6,962 bases of DNA. Source: Flavobacteriales bacterium (GTDB lineage: Bacteria; Bacteroidota; Bacteroidia; Flavobacteriales_D; Sanyastnellaceae). The position numbers and the translations under genes are program-made. Of the stretch, positions 1 to 6,962 are shown in pieces. The DNA is taken from the NCBI GenBank assembly GCA_028825055.1, contig JAPKAW010000095.1:1-6962 (forward strand), in the 5' to 3' direction. Positions within the stretch are counted from its first letter, which is position 1; the number at the start of each line of letters is the position of its first letter. Below the pieces are notes generated by a model. That model saw only the letters and a program-made list of their open reading frames with translations, was not told the origin of the DNA and searched no databases.

Positions 1-3000
1 TAATCGTGCTTCAATTTGAAGGTTGTTATCAAAACCGAATACGTTGACGTCTCCTGTCCCAAACGCCGTGCCGTAGAACCAATCGTTGTCTTCTCGTGTG
101 AGGTTGAGCAGTTGAAAGGGGTCTGCCGCTTCCAATCCGACATCGAAATTCCATTGCTTGAAATTTTGGTGCATCACGGTGCCATTGATTCGGGCGGTAT
201 GGCCATCTGAATCTAGAGCTTCCCATTGGTCCAAGAAAAACTCATCGGGCTCTACGGTGCATTCTCCTTTTAAACGATAGGAGCTTCCGAGGTAGTCAAC
301 GAACAGTTCGGCCGAGTCTGAGGCGACGAGCCCTTCAATCATCGGGTGAGCAGGGGTGCCTCTAATAGTCAGCTCACCGGAGATATCACCGCTCCACCTG
401 ACTGATTGAGGAGGCATCCAAGTGTTGAGCCAACCCAGTGGGATGGATTCGAAGAAGACATTGCTGTGCATGGACTCGTCCGGATTGAGTGGGACCCTGC
501 CGTTTGCCACAATGGGAGTTTCCGACTCCGTTTGGGCAGAGAGCCAATAGGAAGCTGATTCAAGGTCACCGTTGACAACGAAATCGAGATTTTGAATGAG
601 CAATGAATCGTAACCCAGTGACTGTCCACTGCCTATGGCCGAGTATTCAGAACGACCATTGACTCGACACCATTCAAAAGCGGCCTCCAAACCTTCTCCT
701 TGAAGCGCTTCGAAAGGGGGAGCGTAAAATCGGGGTAGGGTTTGCCCTGAAATATCAAGGAGCCAATTGCTTTCACCAATGGATCGGTACATCCCCTCTG
801 TTTTGATGGTCCATTCCTCAGAGGATAGAGATAGGTTTTCACACCGAAATTGAAGGCCTAAATGGGCTTGCTCAATGACCAGTGAATGGTGCTCAGAGTT
901 AACTCTAAATACTTGATTTCCAACAGGCAAATAGATTTCACTTAAGTGAAGGTCGAAGGTTTTTTCGTCAATTGACTCTACAGACCACTGTATTTCTGCG
1001 GTGTCAGATTCAGGCGAATTCCATGAGGCATCAAACCACCACAGGGAGTCTCCAGAAAAATCCAATTGGGCCTCCTCAAGCCAGAGTTCTTCCTTGTGTT
1101 TGACTGAATCACACTGTGCATTTAAAAACACGTTGTTGGCATCCTCCTTTGCGACAAAGTGCATGCGAGTAGCCTGGTAGTCTCCCCATTTTACCTTCGG
1201 AAATTCCAGATGGATTTCAGCACCGTCAGGTTTGCTATAAGCGGTCAGTTTTGAACCGGGATCAATGGAAAGAGGGATGTGAGCAAGAGCAGCAATGGGG
1301 GCAAATGAACGGATGCTACACTGGGCTTGAAGTTCAGGTGGCCCCTTGCGACTATGTCCTTTTTGATTTTTCAATTCACCCAACCAGATCCTCCAGCGCT
1401 CCCAATCGTTTTCTATGCGCAACTGGCCATCGGTTAAGTCAGAATTCCACGTAATCTCGCTAACAAGTGGATTCCACTTTCCTGACACGTCCAATCGCTT
1501 GAATGCCATAGGCCGGCCTTTCTCGATCAAATTGATTTGCCTCATTTCAAAAACCATAGAGAGTGCATCGCCGCTATCGCCGCTTGCTCGGAGTTCCGTT
1601 TGAGCATATAGTTTCCAATCCTCGCGCTCAGAAAGAAGAAGGGGCTGGAATCCCCGCAACAGATTTTGTGATTGCCAATTCCAAGTCTCTGGCGACCACA
1701 TTCCATTCCAAGTCACATCTAACGGAAGTGGGTTTTTGCGCGAAATGATAGTTCCATTGGCCTTCCATTTTGCCAAGAATTTGTCCGTGGTGTCCCGCTG
1801 TGCAGTCCCAGTGGCTTTGGCATAGCCGCCAGTCGAAAGCCCTATTGTGGAATTCCACGAAATGAAATCCTTTGTCCAGTCAAGATGTCCAGAGGTTTCC
1901 CAGGGGTTTCCAAAGCCACGATCAGAGTCCAGAAAAGCAGGCAATCGTTGACCACTCCAATCGATGGTATTTCCGTCGAATCTAGGGGTCCAATGCAGGT
2001 CGAATTCCAAAGGTTCAGGTTGTGCGTTCAAGCCAAGTTTACAGGCCACGTGAATCGTTTGATCTGTAGATTCCCAATCGACATCCCACTGGTCCTTTTC
2101 AGAAGCCATTGAATCCAAAGAGGTGAGCCATGAATCCACGTTGACCGCTGGGGGAGTGGACCGTAATGAATTCAAGCCTTCTGTTACCAGTCCCTTCATG
2201 CTCCCGCGGGTGTCCCAATCTCCCGTTGCACCCTGTTCCCATTGAACGAACTCCAAGGCTTCAATTCCCGGGATTCCCCTCCAATTATTGAGTGCTACCG
2301 TCCATCCATTGTGGTGTTCAAACCCCATCTCCAATTCTCCAATAAGGGAAGTTTCTTCCAATTGTAAAGCAAGCCATTCTGCCCATTGTTCCGGCGCTCC
2401 TTGATGAAAAAGAATCGAACCAGCCCACGCAGAAAAATCAGGTCCTTGCTCAATGGTAGCTGTTGCTTGTGCTCCCGTTAAGGAGCGGGTATCCCATTGC
2501 CCATCGGCTTCGCAAGCAATGGTGACGAGGTTACTAACAACGGAGCCGGCGGACCATTTCCAAGAGGTGGGATTCGCGCTCCAAATTCCAGCGCCACGCT
2601 CTACTTTCAAGGTGTCTTTCCCAAAGTCGCTACTCCAAAAAGTTCCTTTGAAATCGGTCAGTTCAGCATGTTGAGAATCTTGAAAAAGTTGAATATTCAA
2701 GCATTCAAACCGTTCAGCGATACCGGTTAAGACCAAAGAATCAGACTCAAATTCAATGGATAAATTTTCGATGACTAGGCGCTTCAACGCACCTTGCATT
2801 GTACTGCTTGAAGCTGCTGAACCTTTGGCTAAATTCATTTCGCTCCACCGTGTCCACGCTGCGGCATCCAGTGTCGCTCCAGACAAACGCAATTCCCCCA
2901 ATTCCCAGCTTCCATTGACCCAACGCCAATGCCCCAAGTCGACGGCTGCAAAGTTCAAAAGAGGTGTTTCTTTGAAAGGAACGCCAATGCTGCAATCGAT

Positions 3001-3204
3001 AAGTGCGATCTCTTGGCTCCACCAATTGATTTTCAGGGAGCCAAATTCGAGTGTCAACCCCTGACTTTTTTCAAATGTGTGTGCCAATGTCCTCGCCACA
3101 GCAGCTTGCACCTTTTCAGATTGCAATGCTATGAATGTGATGAAAAGCAGACTGAAGATTGCTGCGCCCATGCGCATCAGCCATTTGAGTAAGGTGCTTT
3201 TCAT
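1..3204 (-). CDS. tamB: Translocation/assembly module TamB (AsmA-like/DUF490 family), C-terminus cut by window edge
   Basis: Reading the minus strand from the ATG at 3204-3202 gives 1068 codons with no stop to position 1, so the 3' end lies outside the window. The protein starts with a short basic stretch (MKSTLLKWLMRMG) and one hydrophobic segment (about residues 12-27), as expected for an inner-membrane signal anchor. An AsmA-like N-terminal region follows (LQSEKVQAAVARTL, then LTLEFGSLKINWW), then a long, beta-rich periplasmic body. The last 100 visible residues resemble the conserved Bacteroidota TamB block: VDYLGSSYRLKGE (from about 969), HQNFKQWNFDV (about 1010-1022) and FYGTAFGTGDVNVFGF (about 1041-1056). 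Family members bridge inner and outer membranes and are implicated in outer-membrane protein assembly and phospholipid transport. Bacteroidota homologues are usually about 1400-1700 residues, so several hundred residues including the C-terminal TamB domain are probably missing here. Tryptophan is unusually abundant (about 55 by hand count). It is divergent from tsaD across 79 bp, a common arrangement in this phylum. No clear Shine-Dalgarno precedes the start. The family call is firm; individual functions are inferred. Confidence -1.
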   Translation of the reverse strand, partial: MKSTLLKWLMRMGAAIFSLLFITFIALQSEKVQAAVARTLAHTFEKSQGLTLEFGSLKINWWSQEIALIDCSIGVPFKETPLLNFAAVDLGHWRWVNGSWELGELRLSGATLDAAAWTRWSEMNLAKGSAASSSTMQGALKRLVIENLSIEFESDSLVLTGIAERFECLNIQLFQDSQHAELTDFKGTFWSSDFGKDTLKVERGAGIWSANPTSWKWSAGSVVSNLVTIACEADGQWDTRSLTGAQATATIEQGPDFSAWAGSILFHQGAPEQWAEWLALQLEETSLIGELEMGFEHHNGWTVALNNWRGIPGIEALEFVQWEQGATGDWDTRGSMKGLVTEGLNSLRSTPPAVNVDSWLTSLDSMASEKDQWDVDWESTDQTIHVACKLGLNAQPEPLEFDLHWTPRFDGNTIDWSGQRLPAFLDSDRGFGNPWETSGHLDWTKDFISWNSTIGLSTGGYAKATGTAQRDTTDKFLAKWKANGTIISRKNPLPLDVTWNGMWSPETWNWQSQNLLRGFQPLLLSEREDWKLYAQTELRASGDSGDALSMVFEMRQINLIEKGRPMAFKRLDVSGKWNPLVSEITWNSDLTDGQLRIENDWERWRIWLGELKNQKGHSRKGPPELQAQCSIRSFAPIAALAHIPLSIDPGSKLTAYSKPDGAEIHLEFPKVKWGDYQATRMHFVAKEDANNVFLNAQCDSVKHKEELWLEEAQLDFSGDSLWWFDASWNSPESDTAEIQWSVESIDEKTFDLHLSEIYLPVGNQVFRVNSEHHSLVIEQAHLGLQFRCENLSLSSEEWTIKTEGMYRSIGESNWLLDISGQTLPRFYAPPFEALQGEGLEAAFEWCRVNGRSEYSAIGSGQSLGYDSLLIQNLDFVVNGDLESASYWLSAQTESETPIVANGRVPLNPDESMHSNVFFESIPLGWLNTWMPPQSVRWSGDISGELTIRGTPAHPMIEGLVASDSAELFVDYLGSSYRLKGECTVEPDEFFLDQWEALDSDGHTARINGTVMHQNFKQWNFDVGLEAADPFQLLNLTREDNDWFYGTAFGTGDVNVFGFDNNLQIEARL

Positions 3205-3240
3205 CCGAAGGGAAGTTACAGGTTCTGGTCTAGAAGCACC

Positions 3241-3248
3241 TAATTTTG
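3241..3248 (+). promoter_or_regulatory. Candidate Bacteroidota -7 promoter element for tsaD
   Basis: TAATTTTG matches the Bacteroidota primary-sigma -7 consensus TAnnTTTG at every fixed position. It lies in the tamB-tsaD divergent spacer and would give a leader of roughly 30 nt before the tsaD ATG at 3284. The -33 element is poor: only GTTAC (3215-3219) sits at a suitable distance, not TTTG or TTG. An 8-base match can arise by chance, so this is a plausible candidate only. I found no equally good element for tamB on the other strand. Confidence -1.
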
Positions 3249-3283
3249 TGCCAACTTGTGATTCCCTTCGTTTAGAATACTCC

Positions 3284-4297
3284 ATGCTCTACACCTCATG
3301 TATTTTGGCCATTGAATCTTCGTGTGATGACACTTCTGTGGCGATCATTCGTGGTCGGCACGTTCTGTCCAATGTTGTCGCCAATCAGACGGTACATGAG
3401 AATTTTGGTGGAGTGGTTCCAGAATTGGCCAGCAGGGCCCATGCCCAAAACATTGTTCCGACCGTTGCAACTGCGCTGAAAGAGGCGGGTATCTCTCCTG
3501 AAGATTTGGATGCGGTCGCATATACCCAAGGGCCGGGCCTGATGGGGTCGTTGCATGTGGGAGTCGCTTTTGCGAAGGCCTGGGCTTACGCATTGGGTAA
3601 ACCAACGATTCCAGTTCATCACATGCATGCGCATATTCTGGCGCACTTCCTTGAACCTGGAGATCCGCCACAACTTCCATTTTTGTGTTTGACCGTATCC
3701 GGAGGGCATACTCAGTTGGTTCGAGTAAATGGCCCATTGGATTTGCAGGTCATTGGAACTACGCTCGATGATGCTGCGGGTGAGGCTTTTGATAAAATGG
3801 CCAAATTAATGGGATTGCCTTATCCGGGAGGGCCTGAGATCGATCGACTTGCTGCGAATGGCGATCCTTTGGCCTTTGCCTTTACACGGCCTGTTGTCAA
3901 AGGGTTGAACATGAGTTTTAGTGGATTGAAAACTCAGATACTACATTTTTTACAGCGTGAAATGCAGTCGAACCCCAATTTTGTCGATCAGCGAAAAGCC
4001 GACATTGCAGCCAGCATACAGCATGCTATACTGGGGATTTTGATGAGTAAACTGGAATCAGCAGTCGCTTCTACAGGAATTAGGGAGGTGGCCATAGCAG
4101 GAGGGGTATCAGCCAATCGCGGATTTCGAAATGAACTTGAGAAAAGAAGGGACGAATTGAATTGGACGGTTCACATTCCACCCTTGTCTTTCTGCACAGA
4201 CAATGCGGCCATGATTGCCATGACGGGAGCGATTCAATTCGAAGCGGGATTCCGCGGCTGCATCACAGACGCTCCAAACCCTCGTCTTCCTTTTTAA
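3284..4297 (+). CDS. tsaD: tRNA N6-adenosine threonylcarbamoyltransferase TsaD
   Basis: This 337-residue protein is the Kae1/TsaD (former 'glycoprotease' Gcp) enzyme. It transfers threonylcarbamoyl from threonylcarbamoyl-AMP to A37 of ANN-decoding tRNAs, making t6A in the cytoplasm with TsaB and TsaE. It carries the N-terminal ASKHA signature ILAIESSCDDTS (7-18), VPELASRAH (45-53), the metal-binding HxxxH as H113 and H117 in HHMHAH, the nucleotide-binding loop VSGGHTQL (138-145), AGEAFDK (165-171), the glycine-rich AGGVSANR (272-279) and the metal-ligand aspartate D306 in CTDNAAMIA. The ATG at 3284 is chosen because it puts the conserved motif a few residues from the N-terminus and gives the usual family length (about 335-340). 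The same frame is open upstream to an ATG at 3077, but that would add 69 unrelated residues and run antisense through the tamB start. The gene diverges from tamB and its last 35 bp overlap the end of the convergent kinase gene. All motifs are intact and the gene is expected to be essential or nearly so. Confidence -1.
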   Translation: MLYTSCILAIESSCDDTSVAIIRGRHVLSNVVANQTVHENFGGVVPELASRAHAQNIVPTVATALKEAGISPEDLDAVAYTQGPGLMGSLHVGVAFAKAWAYALGKPTIPVHHMHAHILAHFLEPGDPPQLPFLCLTVSGGHTQLVRVNGPLDLQVIGTTLDDAAGEAFDKMAKLMGLPYPGGPEIDRLAANGDPLAFAFTRPVVKGLNMSFSGLKTQILHFLQREMQSNPNFVDQRKADIAASIQHAILGILMSKLESAVASTGIREVAIAGGVSANRGFRNELEKRRDELNWTVHIPPLSFCTDNAAMIAMTGAIQFEAGFRGCITDAPNPRLPF

Positions 4298-5360
4298 GAT
4301 TCCCATCTCCAACCTTGGGAGGCGGCTCTAAGGCCCACAAGGGCAAGCGTATTTGGGCAACTGTACCCTGAGAATACGGATCCTGTTCCGCAGGGTCTCG
4401 CAGCTCTAGTTTCCCCGGGTGTCTGAGCAGCTCCAACCGTTCTTTGATGATTGCAGTGCCCCTTGATTGGTGCCCTTCTTTTTTTATCAACTCTTTTGAT
4501 GGCAGTCCCTTCCCGTTGTCATGCACTTGGAGTACCAACGACTCATCATCCCAGAATATGCGCAATTCAACCGCAGGGTTTTCTGTTGAAAGTCCAGAGA
4601 GTCCATGCCAAATTGCATTTTCAACTAGGGGTTGGAGGAGGAATTTTGGACACGGAGTGCTCGGCAAGCTAACCGTCGAATCGACGATGGATGTCCACAC
4701 GATGGGTTTGGTCAGTCGAATGGACTCCAAGTCGATGTATTGTCCAACATGATCAAGCTCTTGTTGAATAGAAACGATATTTTTGTCGGTTGTTATAAAC
4801 CCCTGCATCAAGAGCATTCGAAACCTCCGGAACACGTCACTCGCTTTATCGCCTTGCTCAGTGAAAAGCAAGTGTTGGATTCCTGTGAGCACATTGAATA
4901 GGAAGTGAGGGTTCATCTGCGAGCGCAAATTGTTGCGTTTGGCCTGACGAACCCGGTCTCTCAAAGAAATATTCTTTTTGACTTGGGCTACACTCTGAAT
5001 GAGCAGCTGCTCTTGAATGATCTCATTTTGAGCTGCTTTGTTTTTACCTGGCTCCTGCGCGACGAGAAAGGAACGGAAACACAAAAGGATGGAGGCATAG
5101 ACAATGAGTATGGACCACCACAGCGAAGAGCGTGTGAGTTGAACCCAAGGAGAAGCCACCTGAAGTACCTGGGATATCCAGCTCGTTGCTGCTAAAATCA
5201 CCCCGAATCCTGCTGCTGCGACGAACCCCCTTAGGCGCAATACAGATTTGAGGCTTTCACCCTGTGTAGCAAAAAACAGCGATAGAAAAAAAGCAGTAAT
5301 CACAGCAAAACCTAGATGCAACGGAAGTGCATCCATCCAAGGCTCAAATTCAACAGGCAT
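4263..5360 (-). CDS. LytS/YehU-type sensor histidine kinase (His_kinase PF06580-like + HATPase), orphan in this window
   Basis: This 365-residue membrane sensor kinase has three hydrophobic segments near the N-terminus (about 12-31, 45-67 and 79-100) and no sizeable periplasmic domain. A charged, probably coiled linker (about 103-145) follows. The phosphoacceptor motif of the LytS family, LRSQMNPHFLFN, places the phospho-histidine at H152. The ATP-binding domain has an N-box (LLQPLVENAIWHGL, 241-254), a G1 box (DNGKGL, 281-286) and a G2-like segment (GTAIIKERLELL, 301-312). All expected catalytic residues are present, so it should be active. Family members usually phosphorylate a LytTR-domain response regulator encoded next door; none is adjacent here. 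The final 20-odd residues after RLPLW are proline-rich, then charged, and lie beyond the normal domain end; the last 12 codons overlap tsaD antisense. ATG 5360 is preferred because it keeps the full first membrane segment, but Met9 is possible. The stimulus is unknown. It lies 97 bp downstream of the co-oriented helicase gene, so a shared transcript is possible but unproven. Confidence -1.
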   Translation of the reverse strand: MPVEFEPWMDALPLHLGFAVITAFFLSLFFATQGESLKSVLRLRGFVAAAGFGVILAATSWISQVLQVASPWVQLTRSSLWWSILIVYASILLCFRSFLVAQEPGKNKAAQNEIIQEQLLIQSVAQVKKNISLRDRVRQAKRNNLRSQMNPHFLFNVLTGIQHLLFTEQGDKASDVFRRFRMLLMQGFITTDKNIVSIQQELDHVGQYIDLESIRLTKPIVWTSIVDSTVSLPSTPCPKFLLQPLVENAIWHGLSGLSTENPAVELRIFWDDESLVLQVHDNGKGLPSKELIKKEGHQSRGTAIIKERLELLRHPGKLELRDPAEQDPYSQGTVAQIRLPLWALEPPPKVGDGNLKKEDEGLERL

Positions 5361-5457
5361 GACTAAATATAGGCGTGCATGAAGAGTTCTTGTGCTAACC
5401 TTTGTGAGCGTAAGGAATAAACTTGTTAGCGTTTAAAATTGGTCAATTCTGAACGGG
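5361..5457. other. Spacer between helicase and kinase genes
   Basis: This 97-bp stretch separates two minus-strand genes. It is A+T-rich compared with the flanking coding DNA. I see a weak inverted repeat, GCTAAC (5394-5399) and GTTAGC (5425-5430), around a 25-nt loop, with no T-run after it. On the minus strand TATATTTA (5371-5364) resembles a -7 box but lies only 3 bases from the kinase ATG and lacks a -33 partner. It probably holds the end of the helicase transcript, the kinase promoter or both, but no element can be assigned firmly. Confidence -1.
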
Positions 5458-6962
5458 TCAGACATCATCTTGTGCATACGCCTGACGCAATTCGCTTTGC
5501 AATTTTCGGAGGTACTCCTCTTTTAGCCAGTTCTTATAGTTCTCCGTGGTCTTGGAGATGCATTTCGAATACAACCGAACACGATAAATGATGTCGCCTT
5601 CCAGTTCTTTGATGAGATCGGATGCGTCCCAAAAATCCTCACATAAATAGCGTACAATGCTCACGTGATGAACGATGCTGCGTTCTATGGCTTCTTTAGG
5701 CCTACCACCTGATCGCGTCACTTCAACATACGCTTCGGCCATATTGAAATCAGGATCTGGACCGCCTTCCAATCGTTTCATCAGATCATCGGAATATTCA
5801 TAAACGAATTCTTCCTCGATCTCTTCATCCGAATAAAGGCCTTCGATGTACGAGTTGGGCGACTTGAAAATATCGGCCCAATTCACGTGCGTATCCCACA
5901 GTCCAAATCGGCGGGCGTTGTTTCCCAAGTCGATCACGTTGAACTTCTTCTTATGAGGTAGAACACGCGATCCACGGCCAATCATTTGGTGGTACAAAGT
6001 CAGCGACTTCGTAGCACGATTCAAAATGATGGTTTCTACAGATGGCGAGTCAAATCCAGTAGTCAAAATCGATACAGAGCTCAAAATCGCATCCTGCTTC
6101 TTTTCAAACCACTCCAGGATGTCATGGCGTTCTTTTTCGCTGTGGGTGTTGTCCAAGTGTTTGCATTCATAGCCCTCCTCTTCGAACATGGCCTGCACAG
6201 ACTTCGACGTATTGATTCCATTATTGAAAATCAATGTTTTCGTATTCTTGGCTTTCTCTTCGTAGGCATAGAGAAGCTTTTCCTGCATCAAATAATTGCC
6301 ATACAAACGTTCCGAACTACTAACGGTATAATCCCCGTTGATCCCAATTTTCAAAGAACGCAAGTTGACATCGTAACTGTACGTGACGGCTTCTGCCAAA
6401 AACTCTTGTGAGACCAACGCTGAAATGGACTCGCCCACAATCAGCTCGTTGTAGTTGTCCTTCAGTGGAAGTTTGATATTCGAGCTCAGAGGAGTGGCGG
6501 TAACACCCAAAATGTTTTGAGTAGCAAAATATCCAAACAACTTCCGGAAGCTGTTGTAATGCGCCTCGTCAATGATGACCAACCCTAAGTTTTCAAAATC
6601 GATGCGCTCATCGCTAAGTCGATTATTGAGGGTTTCGACCATTGCGACGTAACACCAGAAATCCTCATCATCATCCAGCTCTTTAACCTTGCTATTGATG
6701 ATTTTATTCGGAACTCCGATATCCGTCAGCATTCGGCTTGTTTGTCCACAAAGTTCTATTCGATGCGTGAGAATTAGAACCCTTTTTCCCGTTTCCAGAA
6801 TATACCGCTTGGCCAACTCGGAGAAAATAACCGTTTTCCCTCCCCCTGTTGGTAGTTGAAAGAGCACATTGTACCGTTCTGGAAATTTTTCCATTCGGCC
6901 CATTAACGTGTTGATGGCATTCTTTTGGTAACCATACAAGGTCTTTCCTTGATTGGTTTCCA
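5458..6962 (-). CDS. DEAD/DEAH-box superfamily 2 helicase (COG1061-like), start at or one base beyond the window edge
   Basis: This is an SF2 ATP-dependent helicase or translocase. The frame is open from the stop at 5458-5460 to the right edge. Its first complete codons read ETNQGKTLYGYQ, preceded by the bases TG, so an ATG whose A is just outside the window would give a 501-residue protein, the usual size for this family. A TTG at 6939 is the first in-window alternative but would trim the conserved start. Numbered from the inferred ATG, the motifs are: YQ near the N-terminus, Walker A LPTGGGKT (37-44), ILTHRIELCGQ (motif Ia, 64-74), Walker B DEAH (132-135), TATP (motif III, 155-158), KTLIFNN (motif IV, about 242-248), ILTTGFDSP (motif V, 299-307) and QMIGRGSR (motif VI, 326-333). 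An acidic, alpha-helical C-terminal region of about 150 residues lacks a recognisable nuclease or zinc-binding domain. I recall similar proteins across Flavobacteriia, often labelled 'DEAD/DEAH box helicase' or, by analogy, type III restriction R subunit. No methyltransferase or restriction partner is visible, so a general DNA- or RNA-remodelling role is likelier. The substrate is unknown. Confidence -1.
   Translation of the reverse strand, partial: ETNQGKTLYGYQKNAINTLMGRMEKFPERYNVLFQLPTGGGKTVIFSELAKRYILETGKRVLILTHRIELCGQTSRMLTDIGVPNKIINSKVKELDDDEDFWCYVAMVETLNNRLSDERIDFENLGLVIIDEAHYNSFRKLFGYFATQNILGVTATPLSSNIKLPLKDNYNELIVGESISALVSQEFLAEAVTYSYDVNLRSLKIGINGDYTVSSSERLYGNYLMQEKLLYAYEEKAKNTKTLIFNNGINTSKSVQAMFEEEGYECKHLDNTHSEKERHDILEWFEKKQDAILSSVSILTTGFDSPSVETIILNRATKSLTLYHQMIGRGSRVLPHKKKFNVIDLGNNARRFGLWDTHVNWADIFKSPNSYIEGLYSDEEIEEEFVYEYSDDLMKRLEGGPDPDFNMAEAYVEVTRSGGRPKEAIERSIVHHVSIVRYLCEDFWDASDLIKELEGDIIYRVRLYSKCISKTTENYKNWLKEEYLRKLQSELRQAYAQDDV

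Noticed and set aside
16..3064. Numerous plus- and minus-strand open frames of 60-100 residues across the left 3 kb
   Set aside because: All lie in other frames of the uninterrupted 1068-codon tamB reading frame and have no recognisable domains. The real gene is easily missed because it has no stop codon inside the window.
3077..3283. N-terminal extension of tsaD to an upstream ATG (406-residue version)
   Set aside because: The added 69 residues have no family resemblance, are antisense to the tamB N-terminus and include the likely promoter. ATG 3284 gives the standard TsaD length.
3296..3737. Two minus-strand frames of 130-137 residues antisense to tsaD
   Set aside because: They overlap each other and the strongly conserved tsaD coding region, with low-plausibility composition. 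Shadows of tsaD.
4301..4320. TCCCA/TGGGA hairpin just after tsaD as a terminator
   Set aside because: The stem is only 5 bp with a 10-nt loop and no T-run follows on either strand; it also lies within kinase coding sequence.
5364..5371. Minus-strand TATATTTA as the kinase -7 promoter box
   Set aside because: It is too close to the ATG at 5360, misses the last consensus base and has no TTG at -33 spacing. It would work only if translation began at Met9.
5394..5430. GCTAAC/GTTAGC inverted repeat between helicase and kinase as an operator or terminator
   Set aside because: Six-base arms separated by 25 nt are expected by chance, and no T-run follows.
5986..6411. Plus-strand frame of 141 residues inside the helicase gene
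   Set aside because: It is antisense to conserved helicase motifs IV-VI and is not similar to any family I know. Shadow frame.

Overview
The window looks like chromosomal core DNA from a member of the Bacteroidota, most likely a flavobacterium-type organism. This rests on three things: a TamB/tsaD divergent pair of the Bacteroidota kind, a LytS-type sensor kinase with a short multi-pass membrane region, and a DEAH helicase of a family I know mainly from Flavobacteriia. Shine-Dalgarno sequences are weak or absent ahead of the starts, which also fits. Genus and family cannot be settled by reading alone.

There are four protein genes and almost no non-coding DNA. From left to right: (1) a very large minus-strand gene (1-3204, running off the left edge) for the envelope protein TamB, with 1068 residues visible; (2) a 79-bp divergent spacer with a good -7 promoter box; (3) plus-strand tsaD (3284-4297), for the tRNA t6A37 modification enzyme; (4) a minus-strand LytS/YehU-type sensor histidine kinase (4263-5360), whose 3' end overlaps the 3' end of tsaD by 35 bp; (5) a 97-bp spacer; (6) a minus-strand DEAD/DEAH-box superfamily 2 helicase (5458 to the right edge), complete except probably for the first base of its ATG.

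The genes do not form an obvious shared pathway. TamB works in envelope biogenesis, TsaD in tRNA modification, the kinase in signalling (its response-regulator partner is not in the window), and the helicase in nucleic-acid metabolism. I saw no tRNA, rRNA, CRISPR array, transposase, attachment site or long repeat, and no sign of recent horizontal transfer. I found no convincing undescribed multi-gene system. The most unusual points are the very high tryptophan content of TamB, the overlapping convergent ends of tsaD and the kinase, and a membrane sensor kinase without an adjacent LytTR regulator.
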